Shown: positions 8,947-18,284, counted from the stretch's first letter. The stretch is DNA of 64,000 nucleotides from Palleronia salina (GCF_900141995.1 NZ_FQZA01000011.1:1-64000), one strand, 5' to 3'. Notes: generated by a model from the letters alone, not told the origin. Made by a program: numbers and translations.

Positions 8947-8972
8947 GGAAAGCGGGTCGCCGAAAGGGCGTT
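8947..8972 (+). promoter_or_regulatory. weak general-stress (EcfG-type) promoter candidate
   Basis: GGAAA (8947-8951) and CGTT (8969-8972) are 17 bases apart, close to the GGAAC-N16/17-CGTT pattern of the alphaproteobacterial general stress sigma factor, but the fifth base of the -35 is wrong. A short hairpin, CCCGC/GCGGG (8941-8956), overlaps it. The following gene starts at 9013. Confidence 0.2.
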
Positions 8973-9012
8973 ACCGGGTGAGATCACGCCCGGCGAGTGG
9001 GACGATGCGTAA

Positions 9013-9360
9013 ATGACGAAGAATGTACTGGTGCTCGATGACGAGGCCCTTATCGCCTACGACCTTGCCGACACGGTCGAAGCATCGGGACGCAAGGTGA
9101 TCGGGCCCGCGATCTCGATCAACGAGGCCCGGGAGCTGGCCAAGAAATACTGCCCCGACATCGCGCTGCTCGATATCAACATCCGCGGACAGACCGTGTG
9201 GGAACTGGCCGAGGAACTGCGGCACCTGGGCTGCGCCCTGATCTTCTGCAGCGCGAACGCCGCGCCGAGCGATCCCGACTTCGCCTTCGCCGATTGCACC
9301 TTCGTACCGAAGCCGTCCTCGCCCGAGAAAATCCGCAAGGCGCTGGAACAGGCGGGGTAA
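9013..9360 (+). CDS. single-domain response regulator receiver
   Basis: A 115-residue stand-alone receiver domain. The acidic pair Asp9/Asp10, phospho-acceptor Asp54 (LLDINIRG), Ser80 (FCSANA) and Lys100 (PKPSS) are all in place, so it should be phosphorylatable. There is no output domain. Small receivers of this type commonly partner HWE-family kinases, and the gene converges on such a kinase with 19 bases between the stop codons. It is therefore likely the kinase's phosphoryl acceptor or phosphate sink, which is inference from position. Confidence 0.85.
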   Translation: MTKNVLVLDDEALIAYDLADTVEASGRKVIGPAISINEARELAKKYCPDIALLDINIRGQTVWELAEELRHLGCALIFCSANAAPSDPDFAFADCTFVPKPSSPEKIRKALEQAG

Positions 9361-9379
9361 CGACGGCCGGCCTCGTGGC

Positions 9380-12300
9380 TCAGTCGTCGCCGTCCATGGC
9401 CGAGAAGACCAGCCGCCGCCGATAGCCCGACCCCAGCCGTTCGGCCTCGACCTCGCCCGACAGCTGGTGTGCCGTGGCCGAGACCAGCCGGGTTCCGAAC
9501 CCGCTGCCATCGGGCACGTCGTCGGCCACGCCGTCTTCCACCCAGTTCAGATCGATTTTGCCGTCCGCATCGGTCCAGTCGATCCGCAGCGTGCCACCAT
9601 CGACGGCGAGCGCGCCGTATTTCATCGAATTGGTGATCCATTCGTGGAAGATCAGGGCAAGCGGCGTCAGCCGCTCGCGCCCGATAAGGACATCTGTGCC
9701 GTCGATCTGGATCGAATGGTCGTCCAGGACCGGCGACAGGACGGCGTCGATCACGTCACGCAGGGCGAACTCGTTGACCTCGTCCAGCCCGGTGGACAGC
9801 GAATGGGACCGGTCCAGCGCCTGCAGGCGACCGCGCAGGGTCGCGGCGAAGGACTCCACGTCCTTCACGTCGCGGGCCGACACGCTGATCAGCGACGACA
9901 CCACGGCGAAGAGGTTCTTCACCCGGTGATGCATCTCGCGGATCAGAAGTTCGCGCTGGGCCAGAAGCTCGCGCTCGGGCGAAACGTCGTAGGTCACGCC
10001 GATGAACTTGCGTTCGCTACCGGCGGGCACGCGCCGCCCCATGCCGTGCAGCCAGCGGGTGCCGCCGTCGCGCAGCTCGATCCGGAACACCTCGTCGAAA
10101 TCTCGGTCGCCGTCCATGGCGCGGCGCAGGGCCGAGTTCACGCGATTGCGGTCCTCCTCGGGCAGCTTCTCGAGGATCGCGTCCATGCTGTCCTGGTTCG
10201 TATCCTGCGACAGGTCCAGCAGCGTGCGCTCGGTCTCGTCCAGCGTGATCGCGTCGCTTTTCGGCTCGTACTCCCACACGCCGATCCCGGCCACGTCAAG
10301 CGCAAGGCCCAACCGCTCCTGCTGCTCCTTCAGGTTCCGCTCGAGCATCAGGATGTTGGTGACATCTGTGAAGATCAGGGTCGCGCCGTCGGTCTCCCCG
10401 TCAAGCCGACGATAGGGCACGACGCGGGCGACGAAGGTTCGATCCTCGGTCTGGCTGCGGTATTCGCCGGACTCGTTGCGCCCGGCGGCCGCGCTGGCCA
10501 TGTCCAGATATTCCTGGTCCGTCAGCTTGCTGGGGATGTCCGACAACGATTTGCCGACGCTGTGCTTGGACAGGTTGAAAAGATCCTCGGCGGGATCCGT
10601 ATAGCTGCGCAGCCGCAAGTCCCGGTCAACCACCATCACCACCAGCTCTGTCGAGCCGAAGAAGTTCTTTAGGTCGGCATTGGCGACCGTCAGCTCGTCG
10701 ACCTTGTTCTTCAGTTCGTCGTTGACGGTTGTCAGTTCCTCGTTCGTCGATTGAAGCTCTTCGTTCATCGACATCATTTCTTCGTTCGAGCTTTTCAGCT
10801 CTTCGTTCGTCGTCTCGAGCTCTTCGACGGTCGAACTCAGACGGTGCCGGGCCGATTGCAGCTCTTCCTCGAGATAGCGAAGCTGGCCGTCCTGGGGATC
10901 GACCTCGGTCATCTCGTCGCCCTCGAAAGGCTCAAGCGCGCCGGTCTCGCGGATCACAAGAAGAGTGGCCGTCATCTCGATCGGCTCGGCCGCGACGGAA
11001 CAGGGGATCTTGCCGAATTCGGTCGCGATCTCGACCTTGGGCAGGGTCACGCGGCGGGCCTCGGTACGGCTTTCGCGCAGCATGGCGCCCAGCACCTCGC
11101 GCAGGCCGGGGCGGGCGAGCGACGGGACGTGCACGTAGCGTTCGACCCGGTCGGGAAAATCCAGGTAGCGGCCGACTCGGCCCCATTTCTGCAGCAGGTT
11201 GCCCTGGTCGTCGATCAGCATGCTGACCGGCGCATAGGCCTCGGCCAGGCGGCGGAGCGCGGCGCTTTCGGTCGCGTCCTCGCGCGGCCGGGACCGTTCG
11301 CGATAGGGCGTGGCCGCCCGCCGTTCCCCGTCGCGGGTCGAGCCCCGCGCGAGCTGTAGCGAATAGTGGCTGCGCACCGACTTGCGACGGAAGATGCGCG
11401 CGCTCTGGTCGATGGTCTCGAACAGGTCCTCGAACCGGCCGATGGCCTCGGACGAGCCAAGGAAAAGATAGGCATCCTTGCGCAGCGCGAAGTGGAACAG
11501 CGGCACCACCTGTGCCTGGATCTCTTCGTTGAGATAGATCAGCAGGTTGCGGCACGAGACCAGGTCGATCTTCGAAAAGGGCGGATCCTTGATCAGGCTG
11601 TGCAGGCTGAAGCGCACCATGTCGCGCACCTGCGGGATAAGCGAGAAGTTGTCTTGGTTGACGATGGTGTACTTGTCGCGGAATTCGGCCGGGATATCGG
11701 TCAGGGCCGACAGCGGGAACGTACAGGCACGGCCCAGGTCCAGCATCTTGTCGTCGATATCGGTGGCGAAGATCTGGACGTAGGGGCGCACGTCGTGCTT
11801 GCGGATCGCCTCGATGAAGTAGATCGCGTAGGTGAAGGCCTCTTCCCCGCTCGAGCAGCCGGGCACCCACAGGCGGATTTCCTCGCCGTTGCACGCGTTC
11901 GCCACCAGTGGCTCGATCACCTCGGCGTTCAGCTTCTCGAAATGCTCGGTGTCGCGGAAGAACCGCGTGACGTTGATCAGCAGATCGCGGAACAGCAGGT
12001 TGCACTCTTCCAGGTTCGACTGGGTGAAGCGCAGGTATTCCATCCCGTCGTCGATCCCCAGAACCTGCATCCGGCGGGCGACGCGCCGCACCAGCGTGGG
12101 GCGCTTGTAGCTGGAGAAATCGTGCCCCACCGTCTCGCGCAGCCGGTCGCACAGCGCGTCGATGTAGTCGGGGCTGTCGATCTTGGCCGAACGCGCCGTG
12201 GTCTGCATCTCGGTGCGGTCGAAGAAGCGGGACAGGTGCTCGATGATGCCGTCGGGCTCGGACACCACGTCGACAAGACCGGTTCGGATGGCCGAGGTCG

Positions 12301-12805
12301 GCATCCCGTCATACCGCGCGGTCGACGGTTCCTGCACCAGACACAGGCCGCCCTGTTCCATGATGGCGCGCATGCCGCGGCTGCCGTCGGCCCCGGTGCC
12401 CGACAGTATCACGCAGGCCGAGTTGCCGCGCTTGTCATGCGCAAGGCTTTCCAGGAAATCGTCGATGGGCCGCCGCATGCCGCGGGGGTCGACGAACTCG
12501 GTCAGTTTCAGCACGCCCTGCTCGATCGCCAGGCCATGGCCCGGCGGGATCACGTAGATGTGGTTCGCCTCGAGCACCTCGCCGCCGGCGGCCTGCGACA
12601 CGGCCATGTCGGTATAGCGCTCGATCAGCTGCGCCATCAGCGACTCGTGCGTGGGGTCCAGGTGCTGCACGACGACGAAGGCCATGTCCGCCGGTTCGCG
12701 GAAGGCCGAGAACATCTCGCGCAGGGCTTCGAGCCCGCCCGCGGACGCGCCGATCCCCACCACCGGCAGGTTGTGCTGGTCGTAGCGGGGCCGATCGTCA
12801 ATCAT
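9380..12805 (-). CDS. CheB-CheR-PAS-HWE histidine kinase fusion
   Basis: A 1141-residue multidomain signalling protein. Residues about 10-195 are a CheB methylesterase domain with the Ser21-His48-Asp140 triad but no receiver domain. Residues about 205-475 are a CheR methyltransferase with SAM motif GCSSGEE (316-322). Residues 643-715 form a coiled coil of repeated NEEL heptads. Two PAS domains follow (about 715-820 and 830-940). The C-terminus is an HWE/HisKA_2-type kinase with H-box EMHHRVKN (His960), N-box HEWITNSMKYGAL (1054-1066) and WVEDG motif. No membrane helix or chemoreceptor gene is nearby, so this is probably a soluble signalling kinase and not part of a motility operon. Its start overlaps the end of the LOV gene by 8 bases, indicating co-translation. 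Confidence 0.9.
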   Translation of the reverse strand: MIDDRPRYDQHNLPVVGIGASAGGLEALREMFSAFREPADMAFVVVQHLDPTHESLMAQLIERYTDMAVSQAAGGEVLEANHIYVIPPGHGLAIEQGVLKLTEFVDPRGMRRPIDDFLESLAHDKRGNSACVILSGTGADGSRGMRAIMEQGGLCLVQEPSTARYDGMPTSAIRTGLVDVVSEPDGIIEHLSRFFDRTEMQTTARSAKIDSPDYIDALCDRLRETVGHDFSSYKRPTLVRRVARRMQVLGIDDGMEYLRFTQSNLEECNLLFRDLLINVTRFFRDTEHFEKLNAEVIEPLVANACNGEEIRLWVPGCSSGEEAFTYAIYFIEAIRKHDVRPYVQIFATDIDDKMLDLGRACTFPLSALTDIPAEFRDKYTIVNQDNFSLIPQVRDMVRFSLHSLIKDPPFSKIDLVSCRNLLIYLNEEIQAQVVPLFHFALRKDAYLFLGSSEAIGRFEDLFETIDQSARIFRRKSVRSHYSLQLARGSTRDGERRAATPYRERSRPREDATESAALRRLAEAYAPVSMLIDDQGNLLQKWGRVGRYLDFPDRVERYVHVPSLARPGLREVLGAMLRESRTEARRVTLPKVEIATEFGKIPCSVAAEPIEMTATLLVIRETGALEPFEGDEMTEVDPQDGQLRYLEEELQSARHRLSSTVEELETTNEELKSSNEEMMSMNEELQSTNEELTTVNDELKNKVDELTVANADLKNFFGSTELVVMVVDRDLRLRSYTDPAEDLFNLSKHSVGKSLSDIPSKLTDQEYLDMASAAAGRNESGEYRSQTEDRTFVARVVPYRRLDGETDGATLIFTDVTNILMLERNLKEQQERLGLALDVAGIGVWEYEPKSDAITLDETERTLLDLSQDTNQDSMDAILEKLPEEDRNRVNSALRRAMDGDRDFDEVFRIELRDGGTRWLHGMGRRVPAGSERKFIGVTYDVSPERELLAQRELLIREMHHRVKNLFAVVSSLISVSARDVKDVESFAATLRGRLQALDRSHSLSTGLDEVNEFALRDVIDAVLSPVLDDHSIQIDGTDVLIGRERLTPLALIFHEWITNSMKYGALAVDGGTLRIDWTDADGKIDLNWVEDGVADDVPDGSGFGTRLVSATAHQLSGEVEAERLGSGYRRRLVFSAMDGDD

Positions 12806-13355
12806 TCAGCTTCGCCTGGATGATGGTCTCGAAGCTAGATGCGAGCGTGGCGGTGGAGCTGAGCATGGGCCAGCCGCTCTGGCTGGTCAGCGCGTTGATC
12901 TGTTGGATGTCGCTGGCCAGCGCGTCGTCGAAGGCGTCGGCCCCGCGCGCGGTGAACTTCGTGATGTCGAATTGCGACCCGAGGAACAGCGTCGGTTTGC
13001 CCGGGCGGCGCAGCTTGGACATGTAAAGCAGGTTCAAGAACCGCTCGCCCGATTTGCGCACGTTCGAGATCAGGAACCGGTCCTGGGTCTTGGCGTCATT
13101 GGCCATGAAGGCGCGGATGCGCTCGCGCACGGGACCAGCGCCCTGCGGCGGTTGCAGGAAGCGGCAGTTCCGGCCCACGACCTCGTCCCGGTCGTAGCCC
13201 GACAGCCGGCAGAAGGCGTCGTTGGCATAGATCAGGGGCGCGTCGTCGAGGCCCGCATCGGCAAAGACGATGGGGACTTCACTGCGACTGAGGATCTCGA
13301 TGACCGAAGCGGGAAGGGCGTGGTCGCCATGCCCGGCGGTGGAGGTGTCTGTCAT
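12798..13355 (-). CDS. short LOV blue-light photoreceptor protein
   Basis: A 185-residue protein with one PAS/LOV domain (about residues 25-135) and flanking helices. The flavin-adduct motif GRNCRFLQ is at 61-68 with photoactive Cys64. Flavin-contacting Asn98, Asn108 and Gln128 (LFLGSQFD) are also present. The C-terminal 50 residues look helical and could dimerise or contact the kinase. There is no output domain, as in the short LOV proteins of Pseudomonas and Dinoroseobacter. The last codons overlap the CheB-CheR-PAS-kinase gene, so the light sensor and kinase are probably made together and may act as a split photoreceptor kinase. Confidence 0.88.
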   Translation of the reverse strand: MTDTSTAGHGDHALPASVIEILSRSEVPIVFADAGLDDAPLIYANDAFCRLSGYDRDEVVGRNCRFLQPPQGAGPVRERIRAFMANDAKTQDRFLISNVRKSGERFLNLLYMSKLRRPGKPTLFLGSQFDITKFTARGADAFDDALASDIQQINALTSQSGWPMLSSTATLASSFETIIQAKLND

Positions 13356-13371
13356 GTTTGCAAGGTGCGCA

Positions 13372-13399
13372 TTTATCGGGGAATGTCCAGTCGTCTCAA
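13372..13399 (-). promoter_or_regulatory. candidate promoter of the LOV-kinase operon
   Basis: On the minus strand TTGAGA (13399-13394) and GATAAA (13377-13372) are 16 bases apart, 17 bases before the LOV start. It lies in the 58-base gap after the chrA stop, so the LOV operon can be transcribed independently of chrA. Confidence 0.35.
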
Positions 13400-13413
13400 G
13401 GGGAAACGGCGCG

Positions 13414-14742
13414 TCAGATCAGGACGTGCGCGGCGGCGCCGAGACCGGCGCCCAGGGCGATCCCCGCCGCGACCGGCCAGCGCAGCGCGAAGAGCGCCAC
13501 CGCGACCGCCACGGCGATGCCCGTTGCCACCGGGTCCAGGGTGGCCGGCTCCGGCCAAAGCAGCCTGGCGGGGCCGACCCTCAGCGTGCCGAGCTCGGTG
13601 AACAGGACGTGCAGGGCGAACCACACCGAAAGGTTGGCGATCACCCCGACGACCGCCGCCGCCACGCCGGCCAGCGCCGCGGCGAGCCGACGACGGCGCG
13701 ACAGGATGTCGATCCATGGCGCGCCCGCGAAGATCCACAGGAAACAGGGGGCGAAGGTCGCCCACAGCGTCACGACCGCCCCCGCCAGTCCCCACCACAG
13801 GGCGTGCTCGGGCCCCGGCGCGGCGCGGGCCGACGCCAGGTAGCCCACGAACTCGGTCACCAGGATCAGCGGTCCGGGCGTCGTTTCGGCCAGACCCAGC
13901 GCGTCCAACATCTCTCCCGCGGTCAGCCAGCCGCGCCCGGTCACGGCCTCCTGCGTCATGTAGGCCAGCACCGCGTAAGCGCCGCCGAAGCTGACGGTCG
14001 CCAGGGTCGAGAAGAACCGCGCAAGCTCGGCGAAGATCGGCGGCGCGACGAGACCGATCGCGGCCAGCGGCAGCAGCCAGACCGCCAGCCACAGCGCCAC
14101 GCGCTTCAGGGTGGCGGTGACCTCGGCCCCGCGCGGCGCGTCGCCCGAGGACGGTGCGTTGGTTGCCGGCGCGGCCAGCCGCAGCGCGCCCCATGCCGCC
14201 GCCACCGCCACCACGGCCGGGTAGGGCACCGCGAACGCGAAGAGCGCGAGAAAGGCGAGCCCGGCGAGCGCGACCGCCTCGGGACCGCGCAGGGCCCGGC
14301 GCGACAGCCGGACCAGCGCCTGCACCACGATGACCAGCACCGCCGCCTTGATCCCGGTGAACAGCGCGGCCACCAGCGCAAGATCGCCGTAGCGACCGTA
14401 AAGCGCGGCCAACGCCGCGATCAGGATCGCGCCGGGCAGCACGAACAGGCCGCCCGCCACCAGCCCGCCGCGCACGCCGTGCATCCGCCATCCCGCGAAG
14501 GTCGCCAGCTGCATCGCCTCGGGGCCGGGCAGCAACATGCAGAAGGACAGCGCGTCGAGGAACTGCCGTTCGCTCAGCCAGCGCCGTTCGTCCACCACCA
14601 TCCGGTGCATCAGGGCGATCTGCGCCGCCGGGCCGCCGAAGGACAGGACCCCGATCCGCGCCCAGACCCGCGTCGCGTCCCGCAGGGCGGGAGGCGGCTG
14701 GCTGGCGGTCGCCGCGCCCTCAGATTTCTCGGCCATGGCCAT
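13414..14742 (-). CDS. chrA: chromate efflux transporter
   Basis: A 442-residue member of the long-chain chromate ion transporter (CHR) family. Two homologous halves are visible, each opening with the family phrase: GVLSFGGPAAQIALMHR near residue 31 and TVSFGGAYAVLAYMTQEAV near residue 250. About ten to twelve hydrophobic helices are present. The family exports chromate in exchange resistance systems, though many homologues have unproven substrates. No chrB regulator is adjacent. It reads toward the LOV gene in the same direction. Confidence 0.88.
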   Translation of the reverse strand: MAMAEKSEGAATASQPPPALRDATRVWARIGVLSFGGPAAQIALMHRMVVDERRWLSERQFLDALSFCMLLPGPEAMQLATFAGWRMHGVRGGLVAGGLFVLPGAILIAALAALYGRYGDLALVAALFTGIKAAVLVIVVQALVRLSRRALRGPEAVALAGLAFLALFAFAVPYPAVVAVAAAWGALRLAAPATNAPSSGDAPRGAEVTATLKRVALWLAVWLLPLAAIGLVAPPIFAELARFFSTLATVSFGGAYAVLAYMTQEAVTGRGWLTAGEMLDALGLAETTPGPLILVTEFVGYLASARAAPGPEHALWWGLAGAVVTLWATFAPCFLWIFAGAPWIDILSRRRRLAAALAGVAAAVVGVIANLSVWFALHVLFTELGTLRVGPARLLWPEPATLDPVATGIAVAVAVALFALRWPVAAGIALGAGLGAAAHVLI

Positions 14743-14885
14743 TCACCCTTGCGCGACCGCCCAATGGCCCATCTAGTCGCAGGGGCAGGTGAGGCAAGCG
14801 AGGCGCGCATGGCGGACGGATACCTCACAGCAGGGGCGAATGGCGCGATGGCTGGCCGCCGCCATGGACGACGCCGGGGGCGTCC

Positions 14886-17345
14886 GTGAGCGTTCCCGAG
14901 ACCGCCCGGGCCGTCATCATCGGCGGCGGCGTCATCGGCTGCTCGGTCGCGTATCACCTGGCGCAACTGGGATGGCGCGATGTCGTGCTGCTGGAGCGCA
15001 AGCAGCTGACCAGCGGCACCACGTGGCACGCGGCGGGCCTGATCGCGCAGCTGCGCGCCAGCGCCAACATGACCCGGCTGGCGAAGTATTCCGCCGACCT
15101 CTACGCGCGGCTCGAATCCGAGACGGGGCTTGCCACCGGGATGCGGCAGACCGGTTCGATCACCGTGGCCCTGACCGAGGCGCGGGTCGAGGAGCTGCGG
15201 CGGCAGGCCGGCATGGCGCGCGCGTTCGGGGTCGAGATATCCGAGCTGGCGCCGGACGAGATCGCGGCGCGGTACCCGCACCTGAACACCGACGGCGTGC
15301 GCATGGGCGTGTGGCTGCCCGGCGACGGGCAGGGCGACCCGTCGAACATCGCGCTGGCGCTGGCCGCGGGGGCACGGGCGGGCGGCGCGCGGATCGTTGA
15401 GCAGACCCGCGTGACGGGGATCGACCGGGTGGGCCGCCACGTCCGGGCCGTCCGCTACGACGGCCCCGATGGCCCGGGCCGCATCACGGCCGAGCATGTG
15501 GTCAACTGCGCCGGCATGTGGGCGCGGGAGGTCGGCGCCATGGCCGGCGCCACCGTGCCGCTGCACGCGGCCGAGCATTTCTACATCGTGACCGAGCCCG
15601 TCGCCGGCCTGGGCCGCCTGCCGGTGCTGCGGGTCCCGGACGAATGCGCCTATTACAAGGAGGACGCGGGCAAGCTGATGCTGGGCGCGTTCGAGCCGCG
15701 CGCCAAGCCCTGGGGCATGGAGGGCATTCCCGAAAGCTTCTGCTTCGACGAACTGCCCGAGGATCTCGACCATTTCGCGCCGATTCTGGAACGCGCGGTC
15801 GAGCGGATACCGATGCTGGCCCAGGCGGGGATCCGGACGTTCTTCAACGGGCCGGAAAGCTTCACGCCCGACAACGCCTACCTGCTGGGCCGCTGCAACG
15901 AGGCCGACAACCTGTGGGTCGCGGCGGGCTTCAACTCGGTCGGGATACAGTCCGCGGGCGGCGCGGGCATGGCGCTGGCGCAGTGGATGCAGGACGGCGT
16001 GCAACCCTTCGACCTGGGCGATGTCGACGTGGCCCGCGCCCAACCGTTCCAGCGCAACCGCCGCTACCTGCGCGACCGCGTGAGCGAGACGCTGGGCCTG
16101 CTCTACGCCGATCACACGCCGTTTCGACAGAAGGCCACCGCGCGGGGCGTGCGGCGCTCGCCCCTGCACGACCACCTGCTGGCGCGGGGCGCCGTCATGG
16201 GCGAGCTTGCCGGGTGGGAACGCGCCAACTGGTTCGCCGCGCCGGGCGGGGTCGCGGCATACGACATCGGCTGGGGCCGCAGGCCGTGGTTTCCGAACTG
16301 GGCCGCCGAACATGCCGCGCTGCGCGAGGGGATCGGTCTTTACGACATGTCCTCCTTCGGCAAGATCCGGGTCGAGGGCGCCGATGCCGCCGCCTTTCTC
16401 GACCTGGTCTGCGCCAACCGCATCGACGTCCCCGTGGGCCGCGTCGTCTATACCCAGATGCTGAACTCCCGCGGCGGGATCGAGGCGGACGTGACCGTCA
16501 CGCGCCTGTCCGACACGGCCTTCCTCGTGGTGACACCGGCCGCGCGCCTGCACGCCGACATGGCGTGGCTGCGCCGCCACTTGGGCGACGCCCGCGCCAT
16601 CATCGTGGATGTCACGGCGGGCGAGGCCGTGATCTGCGTCATGGGACCAGGGGTGCGCGGGCTGATGGCCGCGGTTTCGCCCGACGACTGGTCCGACGCG
16701 GCCCAGCCCTTCGGCACCGCCCGCGAGGTCGAGATCGGGATTGGCCTCGCCCGGGCGCACCGCGTCTCCTTCGTGGGCGCGCTGGGCTACGAGCTGTACG
16801 TCAGCGCCGACATGGCCGCGCATGTGTTCGAAACGCTGGCCGCGGCGGGCGCGGATCACGGACTGGCACTTTGCGGCCTGCACGCCATGGACAGCTGCCG
16901 GATGGAGCGCGGGTTTCGCCATTTCGGCCACGACATCACGCCCGAGGACAGCCCGCTCGAGGCCGGGCTGGGCTTTGCCGTGCCGAAGGACAAGACAGGC
17001 TTCATCGGGTGTGACGCGGTCGCCCGGCAGCGGGACGAGGGGATTAGGCGGCGGATGGTCGCCCTGCGGCTGGACGACCCCGCGCCCATGCTGTTCCACA
17101 ACGAACCGGTGCTGAAGGATGGCCGGGTGGTCGGGCACGTGACCTCCGGCAGCTACGGCCATCACGTGGGCGCGGCGCTGGGGCTCGCTTACCTGCCGTC
17201 CGAACTCTCGAACCCGGCTGCCCTGGCCGAGGGCGGCTTCGCCGTCGAGGTCGCGGGGCAAGTGGTGCCCGCCACCGTGCAGCGCCGGGCGTTCTTCGAT
17301 CCCGACGGGATCGCGATGCGCGGTGATCTTCCGCGCGCGCCCTAG
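14886..17345 (+). CDS. FAD-dependent dimethylglycine/sarcosine dehydrogenase-like protein
   Basis: An 819-residue flavoprotein with the two-part layout of dimethylglycine and sarcosine dehydrogenases. The N-terminal DAO-type oxidoreductase begins with the FAD dinucleotide motif GGGVIGCSVAYHLAQLG (residues 13-29). SGTTWHAAGL (43-52) carries the His that is covalently linked to FAD in this family. The C-terminal 400 residues are GcvT-like (aminomethyltransferase/folate-binding), including the phrases GYELYVS and DSCRMERGFRHFGHDI. It should demethylate an N-methylated amine and pass the carbon to tetrahydrofolate. With the BCCT transporter upstream in the window, betaine breakdown is plausible. 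The start is GTG; no ATG fits better. Confidence 0.87.
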   Translation: MSVPETARAVIIGGGVIGCSVAYHLAQLGWRDVVLLERKQLTSGTTWHAAGLIAQLRASANMTRLAKYSADLYARLESETGLATGMRQTGSITVALTEARVEELRRQAGMARAFGVEISELAPDEIAARYPHLNTDGVRMGVWLPGDGQGDPSNIALALAAGARAGGARIVEQTRVTGIDRVGRHVRAVRYDGPDGPGRITAEHVVNCAGMWAREVGAMAGATVPLHAAEHFYIVTEPVAGLGRLPVLRVPDECAYYKEDAGKLMLGAFEPRAKPWGMEGIPESFCFDELPEDLDHFAPILERAVERIPMLAQAGIRTFFNGPESFTPDNAYLLGRCNEADNLWVAAGFNSVGIQSAGGAGMALAQWMQDGVQPFDLGDVDVARAQPFQRNRRYLRDRVSETLGLLYADHTPFRQKATARGVRRSPLHDHLLARGAVMGELAGWERANWFAAPGGVAAYDIGWGRRPWFPNWAAEHAALREGIGLYDMSSFGKIRVEGADAAAFLDLVCANRIDVPVGRVVYTQMLNSRGGIEADVTVTRLSDTAFLVVTPAARLHADMAWLRRHLGDARAIIVDVTAGEAVICVMGPGVRGLMAAVSPDDWSDAAQPFGTAREVEIGIGLARAHRVSFVGALGYELYVSADMAAHVFETLAAAGADHGLALCGLHAMDSCRMERGFRHFGHDITPEDSPLEAGLGFAVPKDKTGFIGCDAVARQRDEGIRRRMVALRLDDPAPMLFHNEPVLKDGRVVGHVTSGSYGHHVGAALGLAYLPSELSNPAALAEGGFAVEVAGQVVPATVQRRAFFDPDGIAMRGDLPRAP

Positions 17346-17366
17346 GCGGGAAGCGCCGGACTCAAG

Positions 17367-18284
17367 TCACAGCTCGGCCGCCGTCGGCGGGTTGGCCCCC
17401 GCGCGGCTGACCGTCACGGCGGCCGCGCGCGTGCCAAGCGCCAGTGCCGCGCGGAGCGTCTCGTCATCCAGCGCGGCGATGGCGTCCTTCGTCAGCACAC
17501 CGGCCCGGTCCAGCGCGGCAAGGAAACCGGCGTTGAACGTGTCGCCCGCGCCCACGGTATCGACCACCTCGACCCGTTGTGCCGTCACGCCGACCGATCC
17601 GCGCGCGGTGAAGGCGGTGACGCCCTTCGCGCCCTCGGTGATGCAGACGATTTTCGTGCCTTCCGAAACCAGCTCACCCGCCAGCGTGGCGATGTCGCCC
17701 TCGCCCTTCAACCAGTGCAGGTCCTCGTCGCTGAGCTTCACCACGTCCGCGCGCGGCAGCATGGCGCCGAGCCGGGCGCGATAGGTGTCCTCGTCCGAGA
17801 TGAAGCCGGGGCGGATATTGGGGTCGATCATCACCACACGCTCGCCCGCCTCGCGCGCGCAAAGCGCGGCGTAGGCCTCGGCGCAGGGTTCGACCACAAG
17901 CGAAATTCCCCCGAAGAACAGGGCCTTGGCGGAAACGGCGTCGGGCAGGTCGCCCGGCGACAGCATGCGGCCGGCCGTGTTCTCGTCGTAGAAGGCATAG
18001 CTCGCGTGGCCGTCGGTCAGGGTCACGAAGGCCAGCGTGGTGGGCCGCGACGACCGGGCCGCCAGCGCCGTGTCGACGCCGTCGCGCTCCAGCGTCTCGA
18101 CCAGTTGCTGGCCGAACAGGTCGTCCGACAGGCCCGAGAAGAACTGCGTCTCCGCGCCGAGCCGCGCCAGCGCGATGGCCGTGTTGAAGACCGCACCGCC
18201 CGAGTAGGGGGCGAAGGCCCGCTCGCCCGCCGGCGTCTCGCGCGGCAGCATGTCGATCAGCGCCTCGCCGCAGCACAGGATCAT
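17367..18284 (-). CDS. PfkB-family carbohydrate kinase, probable fructokinase
   Basis: A 305-residue ribokinase-fold sugar kinase. The N-terminal GEALIDMLP and GGAVFNTAIALARLG motifs and the C-terminal anion-hole motif DTVGAGDTFNAGF with its catalytic Asp are intact. It most resembles bacterial fructokinases, which phosphorylate fructose at C6 using ATP. It follows the zinc-ribbon gene by 15 bases and is probably the last gene of that minus-strand transcript, although it has no obvious link to membrane stress. It converges on the dehydrogenase gene. The sugar specificity is inference. Confidence 0.83.
   Translation of the reverse strand: MILCCGEALIDMLPRETPAGERAFAPYSGGAVFNTAIALARLGAETQFFSGLSDDLFGQQLVETLERDGVDTALAARSSRPTTLAFVTLTDGHASYAFYDENTAGRMLSPGDLPDAVSAKALFFGGISLVVEPCAEAYAALCAREAGERVVMIDPNIRPGFISDEDTYRARLGAMLPRADVVKLSDEDLHWLKGEGDIATLAGELVSEGTKIVCITEGAKGVTAFTARGSVGVTAQRVEVVDTVGAGDTFNAGFLAALDRAGVLTKDAIAALDDETLRAALALGTRAAAVTVSRAGANPPTAAEL

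Noticed and set aside
9380-12805. A chemotaxis operon
   Set aside because: No cheA, cheW, cheY pair or MCP gene is present; the CheB-CheR domains are part of a kinase fusion.
14610-17261. An 883-codon minus-strand frame over the dehydrogenase gene
   Set aside because: It is the antisense shadow of the FAD enzyme with only low-complexity residues.
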